DNA of 64,000 nt from Methanobrevibacter sp. TLL-48-HuF1 (GTDB taxonomy: Archaea > Methanobacteriota > Methanobacteria > Methanobacteriales > Methanobacteriaceae), in the NCBI RefSeq assembly GCF_023617305.1, contig NZ_CP081485.1, forward strand, positions 1,416,501 through 1,480,500, read 5' to 3'. Below the pieces are notes generated by a model. That model worked only from the letters and a program-made list of their open reading frames with translations. It was not told the origin of the DNA and did not search any database. Of the stretch, positions 46,324 to 55,048 are shown piece by piece. Position 1 is the stretch's first letter; each line of letters opens with the position of its first letter. The translations under genes and the position numbers were made by a program.

Positions 46324-46347
46324 CAGTCTCAATAATTTGAGCTGCTA
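46321..46347. terminator. Shared hairpin over the stop codons of two convergent surface genes
   Basis: TAGCAG, one unpaired T, and CTCAA pair with TTGAG and CTGCTA around a TAAT loop, giving 11 pairs with one bulge. The left arm begins with the TAG stop of the plus-strand gene; the right arm ends with the stop of the minus-strand gene. Confidence 0.55.
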
Positions 46348-46683
46348 TTCGTCATCATATTCCCAGCTGTCTGCGCACCTGTCATCGTAGTATGCGTCAT
46401 CGTAATGGTAATCATCACCTACAGCATCATCATATGAATCATCGTAGTCATAAGAATAGCTGGTTGTGGTGTGATGTATCGGATTTGTGGTATGGTGGTT
46501 ATTTTCTTTTTTATCTTCGCTGCTGTTTAGATAGCTGTCGCTGATGTTGGTTGTAGGTGGCAGATATTCGTAACTTGAATTTAAAGTATCCTCTTTAGTT
46601 GAGGTCTTTGATTCATAAGCTATAATGGCAAATAAGCAGATAATCATAACTAAAATTATACAAAGTTTGGATGCTTTGTTCAT
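46345..46683 (-). CDS. Small membrane protein with an Asp/Tyr-rich tail
   Basis: 112 residues with one N-terminal helix (LCIILVMIICLFAIIAY), a Ser/Thr/Asn-rich middle with several His, and a tail of Asp and Tyr (DDYHYDDAYYDDRC). The tail could bind metal or a basic surface. No known domain is visible. It is convergent with the 206-residue Ig-like surface gene and shares its terminator. Function unknown. Confidence 0.6.
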   Translation of the reverse strand: MNKASKLCIILVMIICLFAIIAYESKTSTKEDTLNSSYEYLPPTTNISDSYLNSSEDKKENNHHTTNPIHHTTTSYSYDYDDSYDDAVGDDYHYDDAYYDDRCADSWEYDDE

Positions 46684-46812
46684 ATATATTAATTTTATCT
46701 AGAAAGATATATATTTTGTGTATATATGGATATTATCTAAAAGTATTTTGGTTAAATTTAAATGATTTTAAATCAAAAATATTAATTAAATTAATGATTT
46801 GGGGAATTATTT

Positions 46813-47481
46813 ATGAATACGCCAATTGTAATATTAAATTATAAAACTTATTTAGAATCTAGTGGGGAAAATGCATTGGAGTTAGCTCGTGCATTAAAAA
46901 GTGCTTCAGAAGAATCCGGTATCACTATGGTTGCAGCTCCACAGGCAGCTGATATTTATAGGGTTCACGATCAAATTTCTTTACCTATTTTTGCACAGCA
47001 CATTGACCCAATTACTCCTGGAGGACATACAGGTTCTAATTTAATTGAAACTTTAATTGAAGTAGGCATTAACGGTAGTTTAATTAACCATTCTGAAAAC
47101 AGGATGAAATTAGCTGATATTGATGAAGTTATACAATTGTGTAAGCAACATAATATTGAATCCTGTGTCTGTACAAATAATATTGCAACAAGTAAAGCAA
47201 TAGCTACTTTTAATCCTGATGCAGTAGCTGTAGAACCTCCAGAACTTATTGGTAGTGGAATTCCAGTATCTCAGGCACAACCAGAAGTTGTAGAAGACTC
47301 TGTTAAAGGAGTCAAATCAATCAATAAAAAAATCAAAGTCTTGTGTGGTGCAGGAATATCTACTGGAGAGGATATGAAAGCTGCAATGGATTTAGGTGCA
47401 GATGGAGTTTTACTAGCTTCCGGAATTGTTAAAGCTGAAAATCCTAAAAAAGCTTTATTGGATTTAGTTAGTAAATTATAA
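46813..47481 (+). CDS. tpiA: Triosephosphate isomerase, archaeal type
   Basis: 222 residues, the short archaeal form. The catalytic Lys is in ILNYKTY, His in NHSENRM, and Glu in VAVEPPELIGSG; the phosphate loop is GADGVLLASG. It interconverts dihydroxyacetone phosphate and glyceraldehyde 3-phosphate. Followed by pgk 50 bases later, with which it likely forms an operon. Confidence 0.96.
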   Translation: MNTPIVILNYKTYLESSGENALELARALKSASEESGITMVAAPQAADIYRVHDQISLPIFAQHIDPITPGGHTGSNLIETLIEVGINGSLINHSENRMKLADIDEVIQLCKQHNIESCVCTNNIATSKAIATFNPDAVAVEPPELIGSGIPVSQAQPEVVEDSVKGVKSINKKIKVLCGAGISTGEDMKAAMDLGADGVLLASGIVKAENPKKALLDLVSKL

Positions 47482-47531
47482 AAACTTGTATTTTTATAAA
47501 TTTATTTATATTTAATATTTTGAGTGAAATG

Positions 47532-48761
47532 ATGGCTGATAAATTTAATACAATTGACGACTTTGATGTTGAAAATAAAACTGTGTTAGTTAGAATTGAT
47601 ATTAACTCTCCAGTTGATCCTAGTTCTGGGATTATATTAGATGATACAAGATTAAAATTGCATGCTAAAACAATTAAAGAATTATCTAATAAAGGAGCTA
47701 AAGTTGTATTGCTTGCTCATCAAAGCCGTCCAGGTAAAAAAGATTTCACAGATTTATCTCAGCATGCTGATGCATTATCTGATCTTTTGAATTTAAGAGT
47801 GAAATATATAGATTCTATCTTTTCAAAATCTGCAAAACAAGCTATTAAACAACTAAAACCACATGAAATTCTTTTACTTGAAAATGTAAGGTTCTTTTCT
47901 GAAGAATCTTTATCCAGATCTGCTGAAGCTCAGGCAGAAACATTACTGGTTAGGCAATTGTCTCCGGTAATTGATTATTTTGTTAATGATGCATTTGCAG
48001 CAGCTCATAGATCTCAGGCATCTTTAGTAGGTTTTACTGTTAACACTCCTTCAGCTGCAGGCAGGGTAATGGAAAAAGAACTGACTGTAATTCAGAGTGC
48101 TTTGGATAATGTGGAACATCCCTGTGTATTCCTGCTTGGTGGAATGAAACCTGATGATTCAATAGATGTTATGGAAAATGTATTAAGTAACGGTACTGCA
48201 GATTCTATTTTAACAACAGGTATTGTAGGAAACATTGTTCTTTGGGCTGCAGGTGTAGACATCTGTGAAGTAAACAAGAATTTTATAATAAGTAAAGGAT
48301 ATGAATCAATGGTTTCCAAAGCCAGAAATCTTATTGAAAAATTCGGAAATAAAGTAAAATATCCTATTGATGTAGCTATTGAAAAAGATGGCGAAAGAAA
48401 AGATGTTGATTGTGATAATATTCCTAATGAAGCTATTTTTGATATTGGTGTAAAAACAATTAGTTATTATGCAAAAATAATCCGTGATTCTAAAACAGTA
48501 TTTGCAAATGGTCCTGCAGGAGTATTTGAAAATCCTAAATTTGCAATGGGAACTGAAGATTTAATTAATGCTATGGCTAAATCAAATGCATTTACACTGA
48601 TTGGTGGTGGCCATATTGCTGCAGCTACTTCAGCTTTAGGTTATGAAGACCAAATGAGTCATTTAAGCAGCGGAGGTGGAGCTTGCATCAGTATGCTTGC
48701 AGGTAAAAAACTGGCTGCTGTTCAGGCATTAAGGGATTCAGCAAAAAATAGTAAAAATTAA
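47532..48761 (+). CDS. pgk: Phosphoglycerate kinase
   Basis: About 409 residues. The start has TVLVRIDINSPVDP, then LLAHQSRPGKKDF, LLENVRFFSEE, DAFAAAHRSQASLVG and the C-terminal GGGHIAAATSALG. It interconverts 3-phosphoglycerate and 1,3-bisphosphoglycerate. The frame is open from a TTG at 47520, but GAGTGA at 47522-47527 points to the ATGs at 47529 or 47532; I use the second by family length. A 9-bp hairpin covers its 3' end. Confidence 0.95.
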   Translation: MADKFNTIDDFDVENKTVLVRIDINSPVDPSSGIILDDTRLKLHAKTIKELSNKGAKVVLLAHQSRPGKKDFTDLSQHADALSDLLNLRVKYIDSIFSKSAKQAIKQLKPHEILLLENVRFFSEESLSRSAEAQAETLLVRQLSPVIDYFVNDAFAAAHRSQASLVGFTVNTPSAAGRVMEKELTVIQSALDNVEHPCVFLLGGMKPDDSIDVMENVLSNGTADSILTTGIVGNIVLWAAGVDICEVNKNFIISKGYESMVSKARNLIEKFGNKVKYPIDVAIEKDGERKDVDCDNIPNEAIFDIGVKTISYYAKIIRDSKTVFANGPAGVFENPKFAMGTEDLINAMAKSNAFTLIGGGHIAAATSALGYEDQMSHLSSGGGACISMLAGKKLAAVQALRDSAKNSKN

Positions 48762-48769
48762 CTATTTTT
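48744..48769. terminator. Hairpin between convergent pgk and thiE
   Basis: AAAAATAGT and ACTATTTTT make a 9-bp stem with an 8-base loop that includes the stop codons of both genes. The T-rich right arm could act as a termination tract for pgk and the left arm for thiE. Confidence 0.5.
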
Positions 48770-49387
48770 CGCTTTAAATTCTTTTAATAAATTTTCACTA
48801 GCTGTTTTTGGATTTTGAGAATTCATGATGGCGCTGACAACAGATATTCCATCAATTCCACAGTCATTTAATTCATGTGCATTTTCCCGAGTGATTCCTC
48901 CAATAGCTACAGCAGGAATATCAACAGATTTTACTATTTCTTTTAACTCTTTTTTAGATACTGATGTCGCATCGTCTTTTGTATTTGTCGGATAAACTGC
49001 ACCAACACCTATGTAATCTGCACTGTCCTTCTGAGCTTTTTTAGCTTCTTTAATATTTGCAGCAGATACTCCTAAGATTTTATCTTTGCCAATCAGTAAT
49101 CTTGCTATCTGTGCAGGCATGTCACTTTGTCCGATGTGTACGCCCTCAGCATCAATAGCTAGAGCAATATCAATTCTGTCATTGATTATTAGAGGCACAT
49201 TATATTTTTGTGTAATTTCCTTAACTTTCAAAGCCAAATTATAGAAGTCTAATGTTTCAGCTTTTTTTTCTCTAAGTTGAACTACACTGACTCCACCTTT
49301 TAATGATTCTTCTATAATATTTAAAAATTTTTCTTCATCTTCACTGTTGTTAGTTACAAGATAAAGTGATAAGTTCAGGCTGTTCAT
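48758..49387 (-). CDS. thiE: Thiamine-phosphate synthase
   Basis: Joins the pyrimidine and thiazole phosphates into thiamine phosphate. 209 residues, TIM barrel, with VVQLREKKAETLDF, LIINDRIDIALAIDAEGVHI, GQSDMPA and AVGGI-like AIGGITRENA. It overlaps thiM by four bases. The product serves KorAB, encoded 6 kb away. Confidence 0.95.
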   Translation of the reverse strand: MNSLNLSLYLVTNNSEDEEKFLNIIEESLKGGVSVVQLREKKAETLDFYNLALKVKEITQKYNVPLIINDRIDIALAIDAEGVHIGQSDMPAQIARLLIGKDKILGVSAANIKEAKKAQKDSADYIGVGAVYPTNTKDDATSVSKKELKEIVKSVDIPAVAIGGITRENAHELNDCGIDGISVVSAIMNSQNPKTASENLLKEFKAKNS

Positions 49388-50247
49388 AATATCTCAATGT
49401 TGCTTTTGTTAATTAAAGTTTGACTATCTAATTTATATAAATAGTCTATTAAATAAGCTCTAAAGCTTCCTGTTCCTGCATTTTCATTGTCTACTTTAGC
49501 TCTTGCTTTTTCACCGGCTATTGTCATTAATAATGCTGCAAGTAATGTTCCTTCAAGAGGATTGGTAGCTCCAATACAACTTCCTACAATAGATGACAGC
49601 ATACAGCCACTGCCTGTAATTTGAGGCATCATTTCATCACCATTGTCAATAGCTATTGTAGTTTCACCATCAGATAAAATGTCTATTGGGCCACTGGCTA
49701 ATATTACTGTATCCAAGTTAGCTGCAAGTTTAGAAATGATTTTAGCATTTTCATTTAAGTTGTCTTTAGTTATAATATCACTTTCAGATACATCTACGCC
49801 TTTTGCAGTATTTGATTCGGAAATTATTCCAGTTAATTTGGCTATTGTTTTTATTTCAGTTATATTTCCTCTAATAGCTGTTAATTTATAATTTTCAATA
49901 AGTTCTAATGTTACTTTATTTCTTAATTGACTTATTCCTACTCCAACTGGATCAAGAATAACTGGGGTGTTTATTTTATTTGCTTGAGCAGAACTAACTT
50001 TCATAGCTTCAACTTGTTCATGACTTAATTTTCCAATATTTATTACTAAAGCATCAGCTATTGAGACAACTTCAGCTACTTCTTCAATATCTTCAGACAT
50101 AATTGGAGAAGCACCAATAGCCAATACTGCATTTGCACAATCATTTACAGTTACAAAATTAGTTATGCAGTGAGTTAATGGATTTTTGTTTTTTAATTCA
50201 TCTAATAATTTTGGTATTTTTTGAAGTAATTCTTCTTTATTTATCAT
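49384..50247 (-). CDS. thiM: Hydroxyethylthiazole kinase
   Basis: Phosphorylates the thiamine thiazole, a salvage step. 287 residues, ribokinase-like fold, with the start region NPLTHCITNFVTVNDCANAV, LDPVGVG, IRGNITEI and the active-site GSGCMLSSI. It leads the thiM-thiE operon, and no TPP riboswitch was seen in front of it. Confidence 0.95.
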   Translation of the reverse strand: MINKEELLQKIPKLLDELKNKNPLTHCITNFVTVNDCANAVLAIGASPIMSEDIEEVAEVVSIADALVINIGKLSHEQVEAMKVSSAQANKINTPVILDPVGVGISQLRNKVTLELIENYKLTAIRGNITEIKTIAKLTGIISESNTAKGVDVSESDIITKDNLNENAKIISKLAANLDTVILASGPIDILSDGETTIAIDNGDEMMPQITGSGCMLSSIVGSCIGATNPLEGTLLAALLMTIAGEKARAKVDNENAGTGSFRAYLIDYLYKLDSQTLINKSNIEIL

Positions 50248-50454
50248 GATTTATAATTATAAAACTTTTAGTATATAATATTTGATGTGTGTATTTTTTG
50301 AATTAAGTTTAATTTAGGGAGTATTTTTTGTTTTTTATTGAACAGTTATCATTATTTTTAAAAGTTCATTGTTTAATTTCATTATTTTTTGAGTATTAGA
50401 AAAGTATTTAAATAAGTTTATACAAAAGTTTATTTGTTACATTAATTTCATTAT

Positions 50455-50528
<74 letters not shown>

Positions 50529-50596
50529 TTCTATTTTGTGTTTTTTAGTACACATATTATGATTACATTTTTTTCAAAATATTGTAATCAATAACA

Positions 50597-50604
50597 TTTA
50601 TATA
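50597..50604 (+). promoter_or_regulatory. TATA box of the tRNA-Pro/tRNA-Tyr unit
   Basis: A perfect TTTATATA 61 bases upstream of tRNA-Pro. The two tRNA genes that follow are eight bases apart and likely share this promoter. Confidence 0.55.
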
Positions 50605-50664
50605 CTATGAGGTATAAAATAGGTAATGTATGATGTATTGTTATGCATCTAGTTTGTATTAAGT

Positions 50665-50739
<75 letters not shown>

Positions 50740-50747
50740 TTTCATGT

Positions 50748-50821
<74 letters not shown>

Positions 50822-50882
50822 TTTGATTACTTTATTAAATTGATTATATTTATGGTTGTGGAAAATTAATTTTTCCGAAACC

Positions 50883-50890
50883 TTTATATA
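50883..50890 (+). promoter_or_regulatory. TATA box of the tRNA-Asp/tRNA-Lys unit
   Basis: TTTATATA about 76 bases upstream of tRNA-Asp. It probably serves both tRNA genes and perhaps the polymerase operon that follows. Confidence 0.5.
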
Positions 50891-50965
50891 TGATACTAAA
50901 TATAGTAATTAATGGTGTATGGTTAATACTGTTTGATTAGCTATACTGTATTTTAAGTATTTCCT

Positions 50966-51037
50966 GCCTTGGTGGTGTAGGGGCTATCATGTGGGCCTGT
51001 CGAGCCCGCGACTCGGGTTCAAATCCCGGCCAAGGCG
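50966..51037 (+). tRNA. tRNA-Asp (anticodon GTC)
   Basis: Acceptor arms GCCTTGG/CCAAGGC, anticodon loop CTGTCGA and T arm GGGTTCAAATCCC are intact. The discriminator base is G and no CCA is encoded. Confidence 0.95.
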
Positions 51038-51060
51038 CTTAATATTTAAATGTTGTATGT

Positions 51061-51136
<76 letters not shown>

Positions 51137-51182
51137 TTTTCTAATTTTATATTTTAACTTTTCTAGCTGGAGGAATTATATA

Positions 51183-51416
51183 TTGACAATTAATATTCAA
51201 GAACATATGCTTGTACCTAAGCATGAAATAATGACTGATTCTGAAATTGAAGATTTAAAAAATAGTGCTGACTATGATATTGAAAATCTTCCTAGAATTA
51301 AAGTTGATGATCCTGTTGTAAAAGCTATTGATGCTAAAGAACATGATATTTTAAGGATTACTCGTGAGAGTGATACTGCAGGTACTTTTGTTACTTATCG
51401 TATTGTAAAAAGTTAG
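51183..51416 (+). CDS. rpoH: RNA polymerase subunit H
   Basis: A 77-residue archaeal RNA polymerase subunit (RPB5 C-terminal homologue) with MLVPKHEIM and the C-terminal DPVVKAIDAKEHDILRITR. It starts with TTG at 51183, set by GGAGG about nine bases upstream. It is the first gene of the polymerase operon, with 236 bases before rpoB2. Confidence 0.95.
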   Translation: MTINIQEHMLVPKHEIMTDSEIEDLKNSADYDIENLPRIKVDDPVVKAIDAKEHDILRITRESDTAGTFVTYRIVKS

Positions 51417-51580
51417 TTATAATGTTAGAATAGTAAAATTTAGTATAATAAGTTTATTTCTGTATTTTTTTATTGTTTTTGGAAATTCATTATAATAAAT
51501 TTGAACTTAGTTTGAGAGGAATTATCTTAATAGAGATAGTTAGGAGTAAATTAAGAATAATAATCAAATGAAGAATTTTA

Positions 51581-51609
51581 ATTAGGTTTCCTAATCTTAT
51601 TTTTATTAG
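51581..51609 (+). terminator. Hairpin in the rpoH-rpoB2 gap
   Basis: ATTAGG and CCTAAT form a 6-bp stem with a TTT loop, then a T-rich stretch. It may reduce read-through from rpoH or be a regulatory leader for rpoB2. The stem is short, so the call is tentative. Confidence 0.3.
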
Positions 51610-51652
51610 TTAATTATTTTTATGGTGTTTTATAGAATGCTGGAGGAAGTCC

Positions 51653-53197
51653 ATGACAGAGAATAACTGGAAATTAGTTGATGCATTTTTTGATAAATAT
51701 GATTTAGTTGACCATCATATTAAATCATACAACGATTTTATAAATAATGGGATTCAAAATATCATAGATATTACTGAACCTATTACTTTAGAAAATGGTA
51801 AATATACTTTAAAAACAGGTAAACTCTTTATTGAAAAGCCATTCACTAAAGAGGCAGACGGTTCTAAAAGTATGATTTATCCTGCGGAAGCAAGACTTAG
51901 AAATTTAAATTATTCTGCACATATGTATCTTGAGATGGCATTAAATGAAGAAGGGGAAGATAATCCTTTAGAAAAAGTGTATATTGGAGAATTACCAGTA
52001 ATGCTTAAATCTGATATTTGTCATCTTCATGGTCTTAGTGATGAAGAATTAATTGAACAAGGTGAAGACCCTCAAGATTTAGGTGGTTACTTTATTGTAA
52101 ATGGTTCTGAAAGAGCTGTTGTAACAATGGAGGAAATTGCACCAAATAAAATTATTCTTGAGCGTATTGGTGAAGTTGAAGATAGAAGAGCTAAAGCTAT
52201 TGTAACCTCTATTAAAAGTGGTTTCAGAGCAAGAATTTCTCTTGAATATAAAAAACCACGTAAAAGCGGTGTATTTTTAAGAATTTCTTTCCCTTATGTT
52301 CCGGGGGAAATTCCACTTGTTATTTTATTAAGAGCTCTTGGTTTAGCTACAGATCAAGAAATTATTACTGCAATTTCCAATGATCCAAATTTCCAAATGA
52401 TTATTGCAGATGATATTCAGGTATCCCTTTCTCAGTTGAAATTAGATCAAAAAGAAATGGATGGCATGACTAAGGAAGAAAGAAGACAATATTTACAATT
52501 AGCAGCTATTAAATACATAGGTAACCGTGTAGCTAAAGGTATGACTGAGGAATACCGTGTTAAACGTGCTGAAGATGTAATTAATCGTTACTTATTGCCT
52601 CATATGGGTATTGAATCAGAAAGACGTGAAGCTAAAGCTACTTATTTAGCTGAAATGACTGAAATGTTACTTCAGGTTATTGATGAGCAAAGAGAACCTC
52701 ACGATAAGGATCATTATACAAATAAAAGACTTAGAGTATCTGGAGATTTAATGGAAGATTTATTTAGAGTTGCTTTTACAAGTTTAACTAGAGATATGAG
52801 TTATCAACTTGAAAGAAGTATCTCCCGTGGTAAAGAGCTTTCCATCAAACAGGCAGTTCGTAGTGATGTTTTAACTGAAAATATTAAACATGCTATTGCA
52901 ACTGGTAATTGGGTTGGTGGAAGAGCTGGTGTAAGTCAATTATTAGATAGAACTAGTTATATGGGTACTCTTTCTCATTTAAGACGTGTTGTATCTCCTT
53001 TAACAAGAAGTCAACCTCACTTTGAAGCAAGAGATTTGCACCCAACACAATTCGGTAAAATTTGTCCGAATGAAACTCCAGAGGGTCCTAACTGTGGTCT
53101 GGTAAAGAATTTAGCTTTAATGTGTAATATTTCTGAAGGTTCTGATGAACAGGAAATCATTGATGTTATTAAAAAAATGAATGTTTTAGATGATTAA
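51653..53197 (+). CDS. rpoB2: RNA polymerase subunit B'' (N-terminal half of RPB2)
   Basis: 514 residues, the N-terminal part of the split large subunit usual in methanogens. Typical segments are GYFIVNGSERAVVTMEEIAPNK, the fork loop region GNWVGGRAGVSQLLDRTSY, and LSHLRRVVSPLTR ... TPEGPNCGLVKNLA. It is preceded by GGAGG and followed after 12 bases by rpoB1. Confidence 0.97.
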   Translation: MTENNWKLVDAFFDKYDLVDHHIKSYNDFINNGIQNIIDITEPITLENGKYTLKTGKLFIEKPFTKEADGSKSMIYPAEARLRNLNYSAHMYLEMALNEEGEDNPLEKVYIGELPVMLKSDICHLHGLSDEELIEQGEDPQDLGGYFIVNGSERAVVTMEEIAPNKIILERIGEVEDRRAKAIVTSIKSGFRARISLEYKKPRKSGVFLRISFPYVPGEIPLVILLRALGLATDQEIITAISNDPNFQMIIADDIQVSLSQLKLDQKEMDGMTKEERRQYLQLAAIKYIGNRVAKGMTEEYRVKRAEDVINRYLLPHMGIESERREAKATYLAEMTEMLLQVIDEQREPHDKDHYTNKRLRVSGDLMEDLFRVAFTSLTRDMSYQLERSISRGKELSIKQAVRSDVLTENIKHAIATGNWVGGRAGVSQLLDRTSYMGTLSHLRRVVSPLTRSQPHFEARDLHPTQFGKICPNETPEGPNCGLVKNLALMCNISEGSDEQEIIDVIKKMNVLDD

Positions 53198-53209
53198 GGG
53201 AAAGATAAT

Positions 53210-55021
53210 ATGGATAGTGCTAAGATTTATATTAATGGGGAGCTTTTAGGATACTGTAAAGATCCGGAAAGTTTCACCAATGAAATGAGAGAAAAAAGGA
53301 GAAATGGTAAGGTTTCTCATGAAATGAATATTACTTATTATGATAAAAATAATGAGATTTATATATTCAATGACCCTGGTAGGGCAAGAAGGCCGTTAAT
53401 CATTGTAAAAGATGGCAAACCAGTTCTCACAGATAAACATTTAGAGAAAGTAGCTAAAGGTGAATTAAAATGGGACGATTTAATAGACAATGGTTTCATT
53501 GAATACTTGGATGCCGAAGAGGAAGAAAACTCCTATATTGCTATGAGTATTGCTGATTTAAATGAAGAACATACTCATTTGGAAATTGACCCGGCTACTA
53601 TGCTTGGAATTTGTGCAGGTATTATTCCGTTTTCCGATCACAATTCTTCACCAAGGAATACTATGGAAGCAGGTATGACAAAACAAGCATTAGGATTATA
53701 TGTTTCTAACTATGCATTACGTACAGATACAAGGGCTCACTTATTACACCATCCGCAAACTCCTATTGTAAAAACACGTATTATTGATTCAACTAATTAT
53801 GACAAAAGACCATCAGGTCAGAACTTTGTTGTAGCTCTTATGTCTTACGAAGGATACAACATGGAAGATGCAATGGTTATTAACAAAGGTTCTCTTGAAA
53901 GAGGATTAGCTAGGTCTTCATTTTTCAGAGCTTATGATACTGCTGAAAAAAGGTATCCTGGTGGACAAGAGGATAAATTTGAGGTTCCTGACAAAAACAT
54001 TAAAGGTTACCGTTCCGAAGATGCTTACAGGCATTTAGATGATGATGGTGTTGTTAACCCTGAATCATATGTTGAATCTGGTGATGTATTAATTGGTAAA
54101 ACTTCACCACCAAGATTCTTGGAAGAAATCGATGAATTTGGTACTGTAGCTGAAAAAAGAAGAGAAACTTCTGTAACAGTCAGACACGGTGAAAAAGGTA
54201 TTGTCGATGCTGTTCTTTTAACTGAAACTGTTGAAGGAAGCCGATTGGCTAAAATCAGGGTGAGGGATACCAGGCAACCTGAGTTCGGGGATAAATTTGC
54301 ATCAAGGCACGGTCAGAAAGGGGTTCTTGGTTTAATATTATCTCCTGAAGATGTTCCTTTTACAGAATCTGGTGTTGTTCCCGATTTAATTGTTAACCCT
54401 CACGCTATTCCTTCCAGGATGTCTGTAGGACAAGTGCTTGAGATGGTAGCTGGTAAAGCAGGCTGTCTTGAAGGTGAGCGTGTTGACGGAACTCCATTTA
54501 ACACAGAACTTGAAAAAGAAATCAAACAGCAACTTAAAAATCACGGATTTGAATCTGCAGGTTGTGAATCATTATATAATGGTGTAACCGGAGAAAGAAT
54601 CGAAGCTGAAATATTTGTTGGTGTTGCATATTACCAAAAATTACACCACATGACTACTGATAAAGTTTATGCTCGTTCAAGAGGTCCTGTACAAGTTCTT
54701 ACCCGTCAGCCTACTGAAGGAAGAGCTCGTGAAGGTGGTTTAAGGTTTGGAGAAATGGAAAGAGATTGTCTTATTGCACACGGTGCAGCTCTTACCTTAA
54801 AAGAAAGGCTTTTAGATGAGTCTGACAAATATGAAGCTATTGTCTGTGAAAATTGTGGTATGTTAGCAGTATATGATAAGAATAAAAATAAAAAATACTG
54901 TCCAATTTGTGGAGATGTTGAAACTTATCCGATAGAAATTTCATACGCATTTAAATTATTATTAGATGAACTTAAGAGTTTATGTATTTTCCCTAAATTA
55001 GTTTTAGGAGACAAAACATAA
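53210..55021 (+). CDS. rpoB1: RNA polymerase subunit B' (C-terminal half of RPB2)
   Basis: 603 residues. It includes the catalytic and RNA-binding segments [21 protein letters not shown] and [15 protein letters not shown], the wall region [20 protein letters not shown], and a C-terminal zinc site [11 protein letters not shown]...CPICG near residues 546-569. Split exactly as in other Methanobacteriales. Confidence 0.97.
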   Translation: MDSAKIYINGELLGYCKDPESFTNEMREKRRNGKVSHEMNITYYDKNNEIYIFNDPGRARRPLIIVKDGKPVLTDKHLEKVAKGELKWDDLIDNGFIEYLDAEEEENSYIAMSIADLNEEHTHLEIDPATMLGICAGIIPFSDHNSSPRNTMEAGMTKQALGLYVSNYALRTDTRAHLLHHPQTPIVKTRIIDSTNYDKRPSGQNFVVALMSYEGYNMEDAMVINKGSLERGLARSSFFRAYDTAEKRYPGGQEDKFEVPDKNIKGYRSEDAYRHLDDDGVVNPESYVESGDVLIGKTSPPRFLEEIDEFGTVAEKRRETSVTVRHGEKGIVDAVLLTETVEGSRLAKIRVRDTRQPEFGDKFASRHGQKGVLGLILSPEDVPFTESGVVPDLIVNPHAIPSRMSVGQVLEMVAGKAGCLEGERVDGTPFNTELEKEIKQQLKNHGFESAGCESLYNGVTGERIEAEIFVGVAYYQKLHHMTTDKVYARSRGPVQVLTRQPTEGRAREGGLRFGEMERDCLIAHGAALTLKERLLDESDKYEAIVCENCGMLAVYDKNKNKKYCPICGDVETYPIEISYAFKLLLDELKSLCIFPKLVLGDKT

Positions 55022-55048
55022 TTATATTAATATGAAGGAGTCAATATT

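Noticed and set aside
50248-50300. TPP riboswitch in front of thiM-thiE
   Set aside because: The leader is short and AT-rich, and I cannot find the conserved THI-box helices.
51653-55021. Broken rpoB gene (frameshift between two halves)
   Set aside because: The B''/B' split is the normal state in methanogens, with its own ribosome site and 12-base gap.
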